Shown: positions 1-7,694, counted from the stretch's first letter. The stretch: 14,974 nt of DNA from an uncultured Actinomycetes bacterium (GCA_946886425.1 CAMPIP010000042.1:1-14974); one strand, 5' to 3'. Program-made: numbers and translations. The notes: generated from the letters alone by a model not told the origin.

Positions 1-369
1 GAATTCGAGCCCGACATCTCCCCGGCCGCGATCTTCGCCAGCGGCATCGCCGGCGCCACCGAACTCGCGTCCCGCCTCGGAATCGACCACGCCCACCTGA
101 TAACCGGCCACACCCACCGCGGCGGCCCCGAACCCACCGACGGCGAATGGCCCCTCCGCGGCGGCGGCCGCCTCCACAACACCGGCAACTGGATCTTCGC
201 CAGCGCCTTCCACCACCCCGGCCGCCCGCCGGGCCCCTACTGGCCCGGCACCGTCACCTGGCTGGAGGACGAGGACCCACCCAGACGAATCCATCTGCTG
301 CGAGAGCACTCCCACCCGGACTTGATCGAGGTGATCCACCGCAACGGCCGGTTGGGAGACCGGGGGTAG
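1..369 (+). CDS. Metallophosphoesterase, C-terminal part (5' end outside window)
   Basis: An open frame runs from base 1 to a TAG at 367-369 and gives 122 residues with no start codon in view, so the gene begins before the window. The sequence contains GHTHRG at residues 36-41, the final metal-binding histidine motif (GHTH) of calcineurin-like metallophosphoesterases, preceded by ITGHTH context and followed by NTGNW (about residues 60-64), the usual strand after that motif. These enzymes hydrolyse phosphomono- or diesters with a two-metal centre; the substrate cannot be told from this fragment. The last residues GDRG and the stop lie in the left arm of a perfect inverted repeat shared with the convergent dehalogenase gene. 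The family call is well supported; the precise function is unknown. Confidence 0.8.
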   Translation, partial: EFEPDISPAAIFASGIAGATELASRLGIDHAHLITGHTHRGGPEPTDGEWPLRGGGRLHNTGNWIFASAFHHPGRPPGPYWPGTVTWLEDEDPPRRIHLLREHSHPDLIEVIHRNGRLGDRG

Positions 370-424
370 GACTCGACGGAGCCTCCCCGCAGTTCGCGAC
401 GGCGAGTCCTACCCCCGGTCTCCC
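354..424. repeat. 22-bp perfect inverted repeat carrying both stop codons of a convergent gene pair
   Basis: Bases 354-375 are the exact reverse complement of 403-424, with a 27-base loop (376-402). The metallophosphoesterase stop (367-369) is in the left arm and the dehalogenase stop (411-409) is at the same register in the right arm, so both proteins end GDRG followed by TAG. The obvious reading is a bidirectional transcription terminator. There is no T-run after either arm, so a textbook intrinsic terminator is not shown. The repeat itself is seen directly; the role is inferred. Confidence 0.75.
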
Positions 425-1302
425 TCACCCAGCCATTCCGAAATGATCGTCCCGATCTCCGCCCCCGCGTCCTCCTGGAGGAAGTGCGAGGCGTTCTCGA
501 TCGGGCGCGGCGGTGGGAAGTTGAGCTGACTCGAGACCCGCTCGCCGACCGAGAACGGCAGCACCGGGTCGGAGTCGGCCCAGAGGACCAGGGCCGGGCG
601 GTCGTCCTCGCGGAGGGCGTCGGCGACGCGTTTGCCCGCGGCGGCGCCGGGCGCGTCGGGCTCGGTCGGGAGGATCAGCGGGAAGGCGCGGGCGCCTGCC
701 TTCGAGGGCCCGTCTATATAAGGGGCCTCGTAGGCGGCGATCACCTCGTCGCCCGGGTCGTTCTTGCAGCCGCCCCGGACCAGCATCCCGATCGGCACCT
801 CGTCGCTTTCGCGGACGAACTCGCGGAAGGCGAGCCAGGCGTCGCTCATCCGCTGGTGGCCGGTGAAGGGGCCGGTCTCCATGACCACCAGGCGCGAGAA
901 GCGATCCGGGTGCTCGACCGCCAGCCGCAGCCCGATCGGACCTCCCCAATCGTGGACGACGGCGGTCGCGTCGCGGAGGTCGAGCTCCTCGATCAGCCCT
1001 GAGATCAGCTCGACATGGCGGTCGTACGTGTACCAGCCGAGGTCGGTGGGCTTGTCGGAGCGGCCGAACCCGGCGTAGTCGGGGGCGATGCAGCGGTAGC
1101 CGGCGTCCCGCACCGGCGGGATCACCTTGCGCCAGAGGTAAGACCAGGTCGGCTCGCCGTGGAAGAAGACGACCGGCTTCCCCTCCCCCTCGTCGAGGTG
1201 GGCCAAGCGCAGCCCGTCGACCTCCCGGTAACGCGACTCGAACGGGTAGTCCGGCAGCCCCTCGGTTGCCTCGTCCGGCGTGCGCACAGCGTCGATAGCC
1301 AT
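409..1302 (-). CDS. Haloalkane dehalogenase (alpha/beta hydrolase, DhlA-like)
   Basis: The 297-residue protein would hydrolyse a carbon-halogen bond of a haloalkane to alcohol plus halide in the cytosol. With numbering from the chosen ATG, HGEPTWSYLWR (from residue 49) is the oxyanion-hole loop typical of this family, VVHDWGG holds the nucleophile Asp118 followed by halide-binding Trp119, ADSDPVLPF offers the acid (Asp245 likely) and ASHFLQED the base His273. A second Trp (about 156, in DAWLAFREF) could complete the halide site. An upstream in-frame start would add nine residues, but GGAGG at 1313-1309 lies 6 bases before the ATG at 1302-1300, which decides the start. The gene diverges from the sulfate importer and ends in the inverted repeat with its convergent neighbour. 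Epoxide hydrolase or fluoroacetate dehalogenase are less likely because of the Asp-Trp pair. Confidence 0.85.
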   Translation of the reverse strand: MAIDAVRTPDEATEGLPDYPFESRYREVDGLRLAHLDEGEGKPVVFFHGEPTWSYLWRKVIPPVRDAGYRCIAPDYAGFGRSDKPTDLGWYTYDRHVELISGLIEELDLRDATAVVHDWGGPIGLRLAVEHPDRFSRLVVMETGPFTGHQRMSDAWLAFREFVRESDEVPIGMLVRGGCKNDPGDEVIAAYEAPYIDGPSKAGARAFPLILPTEPDAPGAAAGKRVADALREDDRPALVLWADSDPVLPFSVGERVSSQLNFPPPRPIENASHFLQEDAGAEIGTIISEWLGEGDRG

Positions 1303-1314
1303 CCCTCTCCTCCC
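1303..1314 (-). promoter_or_regulatory. Strong ribosome binding site of the dehalogenase gene
   Basis: Read on the minus strand the bases are GGGAGGAGAGGG directly before ATG. The core GGAGG is 6 bases from the ATG at 1302, whereas it would lie inside the coding region if the longer frame starting at 1329 were used. This favours the 297-residue product. Confidence 0.7.
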
Positions 1315-1374
1315 TAGAAACCGCTCCAAATCCCGGCCGCAAGCCTAATCCACCGAATCCGGGTCGCCATTCCC

Positions 1375-1403
1375 TACTTTGTCGGTAAACAATGTGCTAG
1401 CCT
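1375..1403 (+). promoter_or_regulatory. Probable promoter of the sulfate importer operon
   Basis: TGCTAGCCT at 1395-1403 is an extended -10 element (TGnTAnnnT), the form common in actinobacteria. A poor -35 match (TACTTT, 1375-1380) lies 17 bases upstream, so the promoter would depend on the extended -10 or an activator. Transcription would begin near 1410, giving a leader of about 40 bases. An imperfect dyad CTATTCAGTAG (1412-1422) sits just after the expected start point and could be an operator. No known regulator motif is recognised with confidence. Confidence 0.45.
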
Positions 1404-1439
1404 GCCGACCCCTATTCAGTAGTAAGTCAGTCGACAAAG
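1377..1439. repeat. Inverted repeat CTTTGTCG/CGACAAAG around the sulfate operon promoter
   Basis: CTTTGTCG at 1377-1384 is the exact reverse complement of CGACAAAG at 1432-1439; two G-U pairs could extend it inward. The left arm is at or just after the -35 position and the right arm runs into the ribosome binding site of the first gene. Because the left arm is probably upstream of the transcription start, the pair is more likely two half-sites for a DNA-binding protein than an RNA hairpin. An 8-bp repeat over this distance may also be chance. Confidence 0.35.
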
Positions 1440-1450
1440 GAAGGAACTAC

Positions 1451-2503
1451 ATGCGGAACGCTCGCTACGCCCGGCGGCGCGGCGTGAGGGTCGGCCTCCC
1501 CGCCGTGCTTCTCACGTTGCTCGTCGCCCTGTTCGTCGCCGGCTGCGGGAGCAGCGACGACAACGCCACCGGAGCCGACTCCTCCGGGAGCGCGAAGCTC
1601 GACGTCGTCGGTTACTCCACCCCGGAATCCGTTTACACCGGATCGCTCGAGCCGGCGTTCGAGAAAACCGCCGAGGGAGAGGGAGTCAGCTTCAGCAACT
1701 CTTTCGGCGCCTCCGGCGACCAGAGCCGCGCGGTCGCCGCCGGCCAGCCTGCCGCGATCGTCCATTTCGCCCAGGCCGGCGACATGGAAAGGCTTGTCGA
1801 GGAAGGCGAAATCGTCCCCAAAGACTGGGACAAGAATAAGTACAAGGGCATCGCCCTCAACTCGGTGGTCGCGATCGCGGTCCGCAAGGGCAACCCGAAG
1901 GGCATCGAGAGCCTTCAGGACCTGCAGACCAAGGACATCGACGTGGTCACCCCGAACCCGTTCAGCTCCGGCTCCGCGCGCTGGAACATCATGGCCATCT
2001 ACGGCACCGCCCTCAACGAAGGCAAGTCGCCCGACGAGGCGCTGGCCGAGGTGAAGACGGTCCTGGAGAAGACGGTCGCGCAGCCGGGCAGCGCCCGCGA
2101 CGCGCTCGCCACCTTCACCCAGGGCGAGGGGGACGTCCTGCTCGCCTACGAGAACGAGGCGATCAAAGCGATCGAAGAGGGCGAGGACCTCGAGTACGTC
2201 GTGCCACCCTCGACGATCCAGATCGAAACCCCGATCGCCGTTACCGCCAAGGCCCCGGAGCCGGCCGCGGAGGACTTCCTCAACTTCATCTGGTCGGATG
2301 AGGGCCAGCGGTTCTGGGCCGAGAACGGGTACCGCCCGGTCAACCCGGCGCTGGTCGACGAGAAGCAGTTCCCGACCCCGCCGGACCTGTTCACGATCGC
2401 CGACTTCGGCGGCTGGGGCAAAGTCAACGACGAGTTCTTCGATGACGAAACCGGTTCGGTCGCCAAGATCGAGCAGGAACTCGGCGTCTCCACCAGCGGG
2501 TGA
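1451..2503 (+). CDS. Sulfate/thiosulfate ABC transporter substrate-binding lipoprotein
   Basis: This 350-residue protein would capture sulfate or thiosulfate outside the membrane and deliver it to the permease pair encoded next. A basic N-terminus (residues 1-15), a hydrophobic stretch and the lipobox VAGC with Cys32 mark it as a lipoprotein, followed by a Ser/Gly/Asp-rich linker. The SSGSARWN stretch and VRKGNPKGI with a following DLQ helix match the Sbp/CysP family of sulfate-binding proteins, as does the length. The start is set by AAGGAAGG at 1437-1444 before ATG at 1451, and by the complete signal peptide that begins there; a longer frame from a TTG at 1379 would bury the signal sequence. 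It is first in a four-gene operon, 12 bases before the first permease. Sulfate versus thiosulfate specificity cannot be told. Confidence 0.9.
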   Translation: MRNARYARRRGVRVGLPAVLLTLLVALFVAGCGSSDDNATGADSSGSAKLDVVGYSTPESVYTGSLEPAFEKTAEGEGVSFSNSFGASGDQSRAVAAGQPAAIVHFAQAGDMERLVEEGEIVPKDWDKNKYKGIALNSVVAIAVRKGNPKGIESLQDLQTKDIDVVTPNPFSSGSARWNIMAIYGTALNEGKSPDEALAEVKTVLEKTVAQPGSARDALATFTQGEGDVLLAYENEAIKAIEEGEDLEYVVPPSTIQIETPIAVTAKAPEPAAEDFLNFIWSDEGQRFWAENGYRPVNPALVDEKQFPTPPDLFTIADFGGWGKVNDEFFDDETGSVAKIEQELGVSTSG

Positions 2504-2515
2504 GCTGAGGAATCC

Positions 2516-3361
2516 ATGGAGGCCAACCCGGCAGCCCTCCCCAACCCGTCCAGGGCCCAGGCAGGCATCCGCCTGCCCGGGCTCGGCGTCGGCCTCGGTC
2601 GCGGCTACGTCGTCCTCTACCTCAGCCTGATCGTCCTGATCCCGCTGGCGGCGCTGGTCGACGAATCGCTCAGCTCCGGCCTCGGCCGCTTCTGGGACCA
2701 GGTCACCTCGCCGCAGGCGATCCGCTCGCTGGAGCTGACCCTGATCGCCTCGCTGGTCGTGGTCGCGATCAACGCCGTCTTCGGCACGATCATCGCCTGG
2801 CTGCTGGTCCGCGACGAGTTCCCCGCCAAGGGTGCGGTGAACGCGATCATCGACCTCCCCTTCGCGCTGCCGACGATCGTCGCCAGCCTCACCCTGCTGG
2901 CCCTCTACGGCAACGCGAGCCCGTTCGGGATCGACATCGCCTTCACCCGCACCGCCGTCGTCGTCGCCCTGCTCTTCGTCACTCTCCCCTTCGTGGTCCG
3001 CGCGGTGCAGCCGCTGCTGATCGAGATGGACCGGGAGATGGAGGAGGCGGCGGCCTCGCTCGGCGCCAGCGGCTTCACGGTTTTCCGCCGGATCGTCTTC
3101 CCCAACCTGATCCCCGGCCTCGCGGCCGGCGTGGCACTGGCCTTCGCCCGCGCCCTCGGCGAGTTCGGCTCGGTGCTGATCTTCGCCGGCGGCCTGCCGG
3201 ACACGCAGGTCTCCTCGGTCTTCATCCGCACCCAGGTCGAGTCCGGGAACACCGAAGGCGCGGCCGCGGTCTCGATGGTCCTGCTGCTCGCCTCACTGCT
3301 CTGCCTGCTGGCGATCTCGCTGATCCAGCGCCGGGCCAACCGTCACGATGAGCAGCGTTAG
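2516..3361 (+). CDS. cysT: Sulfate ABC transporter permease CysT
   Basis: The 281-residue inner-membrane protein is one of the two channel-forming subunits of the sulfate importer. After a polar N-terminus of about 28 residues there are about six hydrophobic segments, beginning YVVLYLSLIVLIPLAALV. The cytoplasmic EAA loop that contacts the ATPase is clear: EEAAASLGASGFTVFRRI and the following FPNLIPG. FARALGEFGSVL is the strongly conserved segment of CysT/CysW permeases. GAGG at 2507-2510 precedes the ATG at 2516. The gene overlaps the next permease by 14 bases, which suggests coupled translation. The length is normal for the family. CysT is assigned by first position in the operon and by overall resemblance; CysT and CysW are paralogues. 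Confidence 0.92.
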   Translation: MEANPAALPNPSRAQAGIRLPGLGVGLGRGYVVLYLSLIVLIPLAALVDESLSSGLGRFWDQVTSPQAIRSLELTLIASLVVVAINAVFGTIIAWLLVRDEFPAKGAVNAIIDLPFALPTIVASLTLLALYGNASPFGIDIAFTRTAVVVALLFVTLPFVVRAVQPLLIEMDREMEEAAASLGASGFTVFRRIVFPNLIPGLAAGVALAFARALGEFGSVLIFAGGLPDTQVSSVFIRTQVESGNTEGAAAVSMVLLLASLLCLLAISLIQRRANRHDEQR

Positions 3362-4181
3362 CCACCGCGCCACCGTCGGCGGCGGCCCGGCCAGCCGCTG
3401 GGCCCTGCGCCTCCTCGGTCTCGGCTTCCTCGGCATGCTGCTGGTCGCGCCGCTGGTGATCATCCTCTTCGAAACGTTCAAGGACGGGATCGGCCCGCCA
3501 ATCGACGCGATCACCTCCGAGAACGGCCTGCACGCGCTGAAGTTGAGCCTGCTGATGGTCGCGATCGCGGTCCCCCTGAACACGATCTTCGGGGTCGCCT
3601 GCGCGATCCTCCTGGTCCGCCACAGGTGGAAGGGCAACGCGGTGATCGACGCCGCGATCAACCTCCCCTTCGCGCTCTCCCCGATCGTGATCGGGCTCGC
3701 CCTCTACCTGCTCTACAGCACCAACGGCGGCTGGTTCGGCCCGGCCCTGGCCGAAGCGGGGATCGAAGTGCTCTTCTCGGTCCCGGGGATGGTGCTGGCC
3801 AGCATCTTCGTCTCGCTGCCGTTCGTGGTCCGGGAGACGGTGCCGGTCCTGCAGGAGATCGGCACCGAGCAGGAGCAGGCCGCCTCCACTCTCGGGGCCA
3901 ACGGCTGGCAGACCTTCTGGCGGATCACCCTGCCGGCGATCCGCTGGGGCGTCGCCTACGGCGTCGTCCTCACCACCGCCCGCGTTCTGGGCGAGTTCGG
4001 CGCGGTGACGATCGTCTCCGGCTCGATCTCCGGCGAGACCGAAACCCTGCCGCTCTTCGTCAGCAAGGAATTCGAGCGCTTCAGCGAGCCGGGGGCCTAC
4101 GGCGCCTCCCTCGTGCTCGCCCTGCTGGCCCTACTGGCCCTGCTCGCAATGAACCTGCTCAAACGAAAGGAGGACGCCTGA
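3348..4181 (+). CDS. cysW: Sulfate ABC transporter permease CysW
   Basis: The 277-residue protein is the second membrane subunit of the importer. It has about six hydrophobic segments, the first around residues 18-42, and the EAA-loop [18 protein letters not shown] followed by [24 protein letters not shown] is the conserved CysW signature-like segment, and the region around [11 protein letters not shown] is characteristic of the family. The ATG at 3348 lies within the end of the preceding permease gene (stop at 3359-3361), and the stop codon TGA (4179-4181) overlaps the ATG of the ATPase gene by one base. This arrangement implies co-translation and equal output of the channel subunits and ATPase. 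Confidence 0.92.
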   Translation: MSSVSHRATVGGGPASRWALRLLGLGFLGMLLVAPLVIILFETFKDGIGPPIDAITSENGLHALKLSLLMVAIAVPLNTIFGVACAILLVRHRWKGNAVIDAAINLPFALSPIVIGLALYLLYSTNGGWFGPALAEAGIEVLFSVPGMVLASIFVSLPFVVRETVPVLQEIGTEQEQAASTLGANGWQTFWRITLPAIRWGVAYGVVLTTARVLGEFGAVTIVSGSISGETETLPLFVSKEFERFSEPGAYGASLVLALLALLALLAMNLLKRKEDA

Positions 4182-5218
4182 TGGGGATTTCAGTCGAGGA
4201 AGCCAACAAGAGCTTCGGGGACTTTCGGGCGCTCAACGACGTATCGATCGAGGTGCCCGACGGTTCCCTGACCGCCCTGCTCGGCCCCAGCGGGTCCGGC
4301 AAGTCGACCCTGCTGCGGGCGATCGCCGGCCTCGAGGACCTCGACTCCGGCCAGGTCCTGATCGACGGCGAAGACGTCTCCAGGAAGCCGACCCAGAAAC
4401 GCGAAGTCGGGTTCGTCTTCCAGCACTACGCCGCCTTCAAGCACATGACCGTGTTCGAGAACGTCGGCTTCGGGCTGAAGATCCGCAGGTGGAAGAAGCC
4501 GCGAATCGCGGCCCGCGTCGACGAGCTGCTCGACCTGGTTCAGTTGCAAGGGCTGGCCGAGCGCTACCCCTCGCAGCTCTCCGGCGGCCAGCGGCAGCGG
4601 ATGGCGCTGGCCCGGGCTCTGGCGGTGCAGCCGCAGGTGCTGCTGCTCGACGAGCCGTTCGGTGCCCTCGACGCCAAGGTCCGCAAGGACCTGCGCACCT
4701 GGCTGCGCCGCCTCCACGACGACATGCACGTGACGACGATATTCGTCACCCACGACCAGGAGGAGGCGATGGACGTCGCCGGCCAGCTCGTGGTGATGAA
4801 CGAAGGACGGGTCGAGCAGTCCGGCACCGCCGAGCAGCTCTACGAGCAGCCCGCCAACGAGTTCGTGATGAGCTTCGTCGGGGAGGTCAACCGGCTCGGA
4901 GAGAACTTCGTGCGACCGCACGACATGGCGGTCGTGCTCGACGCCGACGAACGGACCGAGGAGGGGATGGTGCAGCGCATCGTCGCCCTCGGCTTCGAGA
5001 TCCGGGTCGAGTTCGTGCTCGGCGACGGCACCGAGGTCTGGGCGCAGTTGACCCGCTCGGAGCTGCAGCGGCTGGAGCTGCGGGAGGGCCAGATCGCCTA
5101 CCTGCGGCCCAGCCAGGCCAAGAGCTTCAACGGTGCCTCGTCGTCCGACGGCCGGGGGGCCTCGACTCCCCTCGGCTCCAGAAACGACGGCGACGCAGAG
5201 ATATCTGCAGCCGTTTGA
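4181..5218 (+). CDS. cysA: Sulfate ABC transporter ATP-binding protein CysA
   Basis: The 345-residue cytosolic ATPase powers sulfate uptake. Visible motifs are Walker [10 protein letters not shown] (residues 35-43), Q-loop Gln81, signature LSGGQRQR (133-140), Walker B LLLDEP (154-159), D-loop ALD (162-164) and switch His191 in FVTHDQEEA. Residues from about 240 form a C-terminal TOBE-like domain (NFVRPHDM, then [10 protein letters not shown]), which fits CysA. The last 25 or so residues are Ser/Gly/Asp-rich and probably disordered. AAGGAGG (4167-4173) ends 7 bases before the ATG at 4181; the much longer upstream frame is a shadow of the permease gene. It is the last gene of the operon and is followed by a GC-only hairpin. 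Confidence 0.93.
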   Translation: MGISVEEANKSFGDFRALNDVSIEVPDGSLTALLGPSGSGKSTLLRAIAGLEDLDSGQVLIDGEDVSRKPTQKREVGFVFQHYAAFKHMTVFENVGFGLKIRRWKKPRIAARVDELLDLVQLQGLAERYPSQLSGGQRQRMALARALAVQPQVLLLDEPFGALDAKVRKDLRTWLRRLHDDMHVTTIFVTHDQEEAMDVAGQLVVMNEGRVEQSGTAEQLYEQPANEFVMSFVGEVNRLGENFVRPHDMAVVLDADERTEEGMVQRIVALGFEIRVEFVLGDGTEVWAQLTRSELQRLELREGQIAYLRPSQAKSFNGASSSDGRGASTPLGSRNDGDAEISAAV

Positions 5219-5227
5219 AGAGGCGAC

Positions 5228-5266
5228 GGGGCGGGGCGCGCTTTTTGCCGGGTGGCGCCCCGCCCC
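5228..5266. terminator. GC-only hairpin between cysA and the phoD-like gene
   Basis: Bases 5228-5239 (GGGGCGGGGCGC) are the exact reverse complement of 5255-5266, with a 15-base loop that contains TTTTT. The stem begins 9 bases after the cysA stop and lies between convergent genes, as expected for a shared terminator. Neither side has a T-run after the stem, so it would be a Rho-assisted or tail-less terminator. Two weaker hairpins follow in the same 194-base gap: CGGACG/CGTCCG (5304-5309/5317-5322) and CCCCG/CGGGG just before 5393. Nothing else is seen in the gap. Confidence 0.55.
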
Positions 5267-5412
5267 CTCTCGCCGCTCCTCTTGTGCCGTGCCGTAAGCC
5301 CCGCGGACGGCTTCGTCGTCCGTCACCGACGAGGCGCTCTCCTACCGGGCGCGGCTGATTCTCGGCGACGCTCTCCCCCGCCCGCGGGGTTGAGGCCGAC
5401 GACACGGCGGTC

Positions 5413-7056
5413 TCAGGCGAGCCGGCGCTCGAAGGTCTTCTCGAGCGCCCGCTCGTCCGCCTCGCCGGCGACGGTCTTGTCGAGCCGGACGGAGGCGCGA
5501 CGGCCGTCGAGGTGGAGCGTCGCCACCTGGTTGTCGAAGTAGGGCCCCTCGACCGTGCGCCAGCCCAGCCCCGGCGCGGGCGCCCCGGCCAGCCGCGCCA
5601 GGCCGCGGGCGAGCGCCGCGAAGGGGCGCGAGAACCCGGCCCGGACGACCCGGCGCTCGCGGCGGTCGAGCGGGTTGCGGTAGGGCGAGCAGACGACCTG
5701 GGCGACGGCGCTCCGCACACCCGCCTCGGGCCGGAACCCGATTTCCGCCACATAGGCGTGGTGGACGTCGCCGGAGATCAGCGCGATCGTCGCCGGCGCC
5801 CTCCCCCGCTTCCCGGCCGCGACCTCTTCCAGCAGCCGGCGCAGGCGTTGGAAGGAGAACTGGAACGAGGCCCAGTGATCGAAGTCGACGGCGCGGCGGA
5901 GCTTCTCGCTGGCCCGCGCCACGAGCCCTCCCCAGGCGCCGTCGCAGAGGCGCTCGTTCCAGGCCTCGAGGTGGTGGAACCCCGGCGAGAGCAGGTAGGG
6001 AACCGTGGTCGCGATCAGCAGGTGGTCGAAGTCGCCCTCGGCGTGGGAGACGATCCACTCCCAGGTCTCGTCGTCGAAGATCGAGCGGCGCTCGCGCTCG
6101 AGCACGCGGGCCGCCCGCGAGTCCATGAAGATCGCCCGCACCCCGCCGACGTCGCGGCAGAAGCTCCAGCGCACGCCGGCGGCGGTACCGGCGATCCCGT
6201 GCGCCCACTCGCGCAACACCGCGGTCGCGTCGGGGTTGCCGCGGACCTTCGCGTAGAGCTCGTTGTCGTCGAGCTCGCGCGGCGAGAGGTTGCCGAGGTG
6301 CTGGTAGACCCAGTAGCTGGCGATGCCGGCGATCGCCCGCTCGTGCCACCACTCCTTGGCTTCCATCTCCTCGTGCCAGGAGCGGGAGATGTTCCAGTCG
6401 TCGCTCATGTCGTGGTCGTCCCAGACCATCGAGGTCGAGACCGTCGAGAACAGCCAGCGGATCAGCGGGTCGCTCCAGGCCTCTTCGTAGAGGAAGGTGT
6501 ACTCCTCGTAGTCGAGCACCTCCTCGCCGGGCGCCGGCTCGGTGCTGCGGCGGGCGCGGATCCGCTCGCGGGCCCGCGGCGAGGCCTCGTCGACGTAGAC
6601 CTGGTCGCCGAGCAGGAAGAGCAGCTCCGGCCACTCGCTGCGGTCGTCGTCGATCATCTGCCGGGCGAGCACGTAGAGAGCGTCGAGCTCGAACCCGTCC
6701 TCGCTCTGGTCCTTGCTCGACGTGTAGGGCTCCTCGTGCGGCGCGGCGACGCGGCAGGAGCCGAAGCAGATGTCGATCGGGTGATCCGGGGCGAAGGTCT
6801 GGATCGCGCTGGGCGGCAGTTCGCCGCCGGGCTCGGGCCAGCGCCGCTCGCCGTCGAGGTGGACCTCGTACTCGTAGGTCTCGCCAGGCTCCAGACCCTC
6901 GATCCGGACCAGCGCGTAGTGGTGGCCGGCGACCCCGAAGGTCGGCTCGCGATGGCCCAGCACCTCGACCTCGCAGGGCCCGTCGGTCTCGACCCAGACG
7001 GTCGCCTCGGTTTCGGAGGCATAGCGGAGCAGCGGGCCGAGGACGAGGTTGCTCAT
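5413..7056 (-). CDS. PhoD-like metallophosphoesterase (alkaline phosphatase D family), cytosolic form
   Basis: The 547-residue protein belongs to the PhoD-like phosphatases, which hydrolyse phosphomono- or diesters with a metal cluster. Residues 1-90 look like the N-terminal beta-sandwich (GLEPGETYEYEV). Catalytic-domain motifs follow: FGSCR (98-102), LLGDQVYVDE (148-157), WDDHDMSDDWN (212-222) and ISGDVHHAYVAEIG (427-440), which supply the metal-binding Asp, Asn and His residues. No Tat or Sec signal peptide is present, unlike the classical secreted PhoD, so it probably acts in the cytosol; its substrate is unknown. The ATG at 7056 has no strong ribosome binding site, but the N-terminal domain begins there. 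It diverges from greA across 90 bases and converges on cysA. Confidence 0.85.
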   Translation of the reverse strand: MSNLVLGPLLRYASETEATVWVETDGPCEVEVLGHREPTFGVAGHHYALVRIEGLEPGETYEYEVHLDGERRWPEPGGELPPSAIQTFAPDHPIDICFGSCRVAAPHEEPYTSSKDQSEDGFELDALYVLARQMIDDDRSEWPELLFLLGDQVYVDEASPRARERIRARRSTEPAPGEEVLDYEEYTFLYEEAWSDPLIRWLFSTVSTSMVWDDHDMSDDWNISRSWHEEMEAKEWWHERAIAGIASYWVYQHLGNLSPRELDDNELYAKVRGNPDATAVLREWAHGIAGTAAGVRWSFCRDVGGVRAIFMDSRAARVLERERRSIFDDETWEWIVSHAEGDFDHLLIATTVPYLLSPGFHHLEAWNERLCDGAWGGLVARASEKLRRAVDFDHWASFQFSFQRLRRLLEEVAAGKRGRAPATIALISGDVHHAYVAEIGFRPEAGVRSAVAQVVCSPYRNPLDRRERRVVRAGFSRPFAALARGLARLAGAPAPGLGWRTVEGPYFDNQVATLHLDGRRASVRLDKTVAGEADERALEKTFERRLA

Positions 7057-7146
7057 CCGGCTCGTCTACCCGCCTGCCTGCGTGGGCATGCCGGCGGCGG
7101 GGGCTGTCTCGTCTCGCCCGCGACCGGCTTCTGAGAAGCTGTGCCG

Positions 7147-7626
7147 ATGGCGGACCCAGTTGGAGAGCCGATAACGGCTGCCGGGATCGAGGAGCTGCGC
7201 GCCGAACTGGCGCAGCTGGAAGGCCCGGCCCGACAGGAGATGGCCGCGCGAATCAAGGTCGCGCGGGAGCTCGGCGATCTCAAGGAGAACGCCGATTACC
7301 ACATCGCCAAAGAGGACCAGGCGCACCTGGAGACGAAGATCAAGCGCCTCCAGGAACGGCTCCGCAACGCCGTCGTCGTCGAGGTCGACGAGGCCGCCGA
7401 CGGCGTCTTCGCCTTCGGCCGCAGCGCCGAAGTGATCGACGAGTCCAAAGGCGAGACCAACCAGTGGACCCTGGTCGGCTCGACCGAGGCCGACCTCGCC
7501 AGCGGCCGCCTCTCGGCCGAGTCGCCGATCGGCAGAGCCCTGCTCGACGCCCCCGTCGGCACCACCGTGACGGTCGAGACGCCGCGCGGCGAGCGCGCCT
7601 TCAAAGTACTCAAACTGCTGTCCTGA
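7147..7626 (+). CDS. greA: Transcription elongation factor GreA
   Basis: The 159-residue protein rescues backtracked RNA polymerase by stimulating transcript cleavage. The N-terminal coiled coil carries ARELGDLKENADYH, matching the conserved tip with Asp44 and Glu47 (equivalent to the two acidic residues that act in the polymerase active site). The C-terminal FKBP-like domain ends with SAESPIGRALLDAPVGTTV and ETPRGERAFKVLKLL, typical of GreA. A GTG at 7141 is in frame two codons upstream, but GAGAAG (7133-7138) is 8 bases from the ATG at 7147 and only 2 from the GTG, so the ATG is preferred. It lies first in a run of three plus-strand genes; the 68-base gap to the next gene holds an inverted repeat. 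Confidence 0.95.
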   Translation: MADPVGEPITAAGIEELRAELAQLEGPARQEMAARIKVARELGDLKENADYHIAKEDQAHLETKIKRLQERLRNAVVVEVDEAADGVFAFGRSAEVIDESKGETNQWTLVGSTEADLASGRLSAESPIGRALLDAPVGTTVTVETPRGERAFKVLKLLS

Positions 7627-7660
7627 GCAGGCAAAACCCCGGCCGCATCGAAAACCCTGT

Positions 7661-7678
7661 GCGGTTTGTCCAAACCGC
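7661..7678. repeat. Perfect inverted repeat GCGGTTTG-TC-CAAACCGC before the DUF7144 gene
   Basis: The 18-base palindrome lies between the greA stop and the start of the next gene and ends two bases before its ribosome binding site. It could be a protein-binding operator, an RNA hairpin that affects translation, or a tail-less greA terminator. No T-run follows it. The repeat is seen directly; none of these roles is shown. Confidence 0.5.
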
Positions 7679-7694
7679 CAGGAAAGGGTTACTC

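Noticed and set aside
403..427. Resemblance of the right arm (CGAGTCCTACCCCCGG) to the 3' end of a tRNA gene, as at an integration site
   Set aside because: Only the T-arm-like string fits. No acceptor, D or anticodon arms could be built on either side, and the bases are explained as coding ends of two genes.
1379..1450. Longer start (TTG at 1379) for the sulfate-binding protein
   Set aside because: It would put 24 residues before a complete lipoprotein signal peptide and cover the likely promoter; the ATG at 1451 has a good ribosome binding site.
5512..7134. A 540-codon plus-strand frame antisense to the phoD-like gene
   Set aside because: No recognisable motif and a composition typical of the complement of GC-rich coding DNA; the minus-strand frame has all PhoD motifs.
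7664..7691. A sigma-B-like promoter (GTTT ... GGGTTA) before the DUF7144 gene
   Set aside because: The spacer is too long, and the second element would be the ribosome binding site itself, only a few bases from the ATG.
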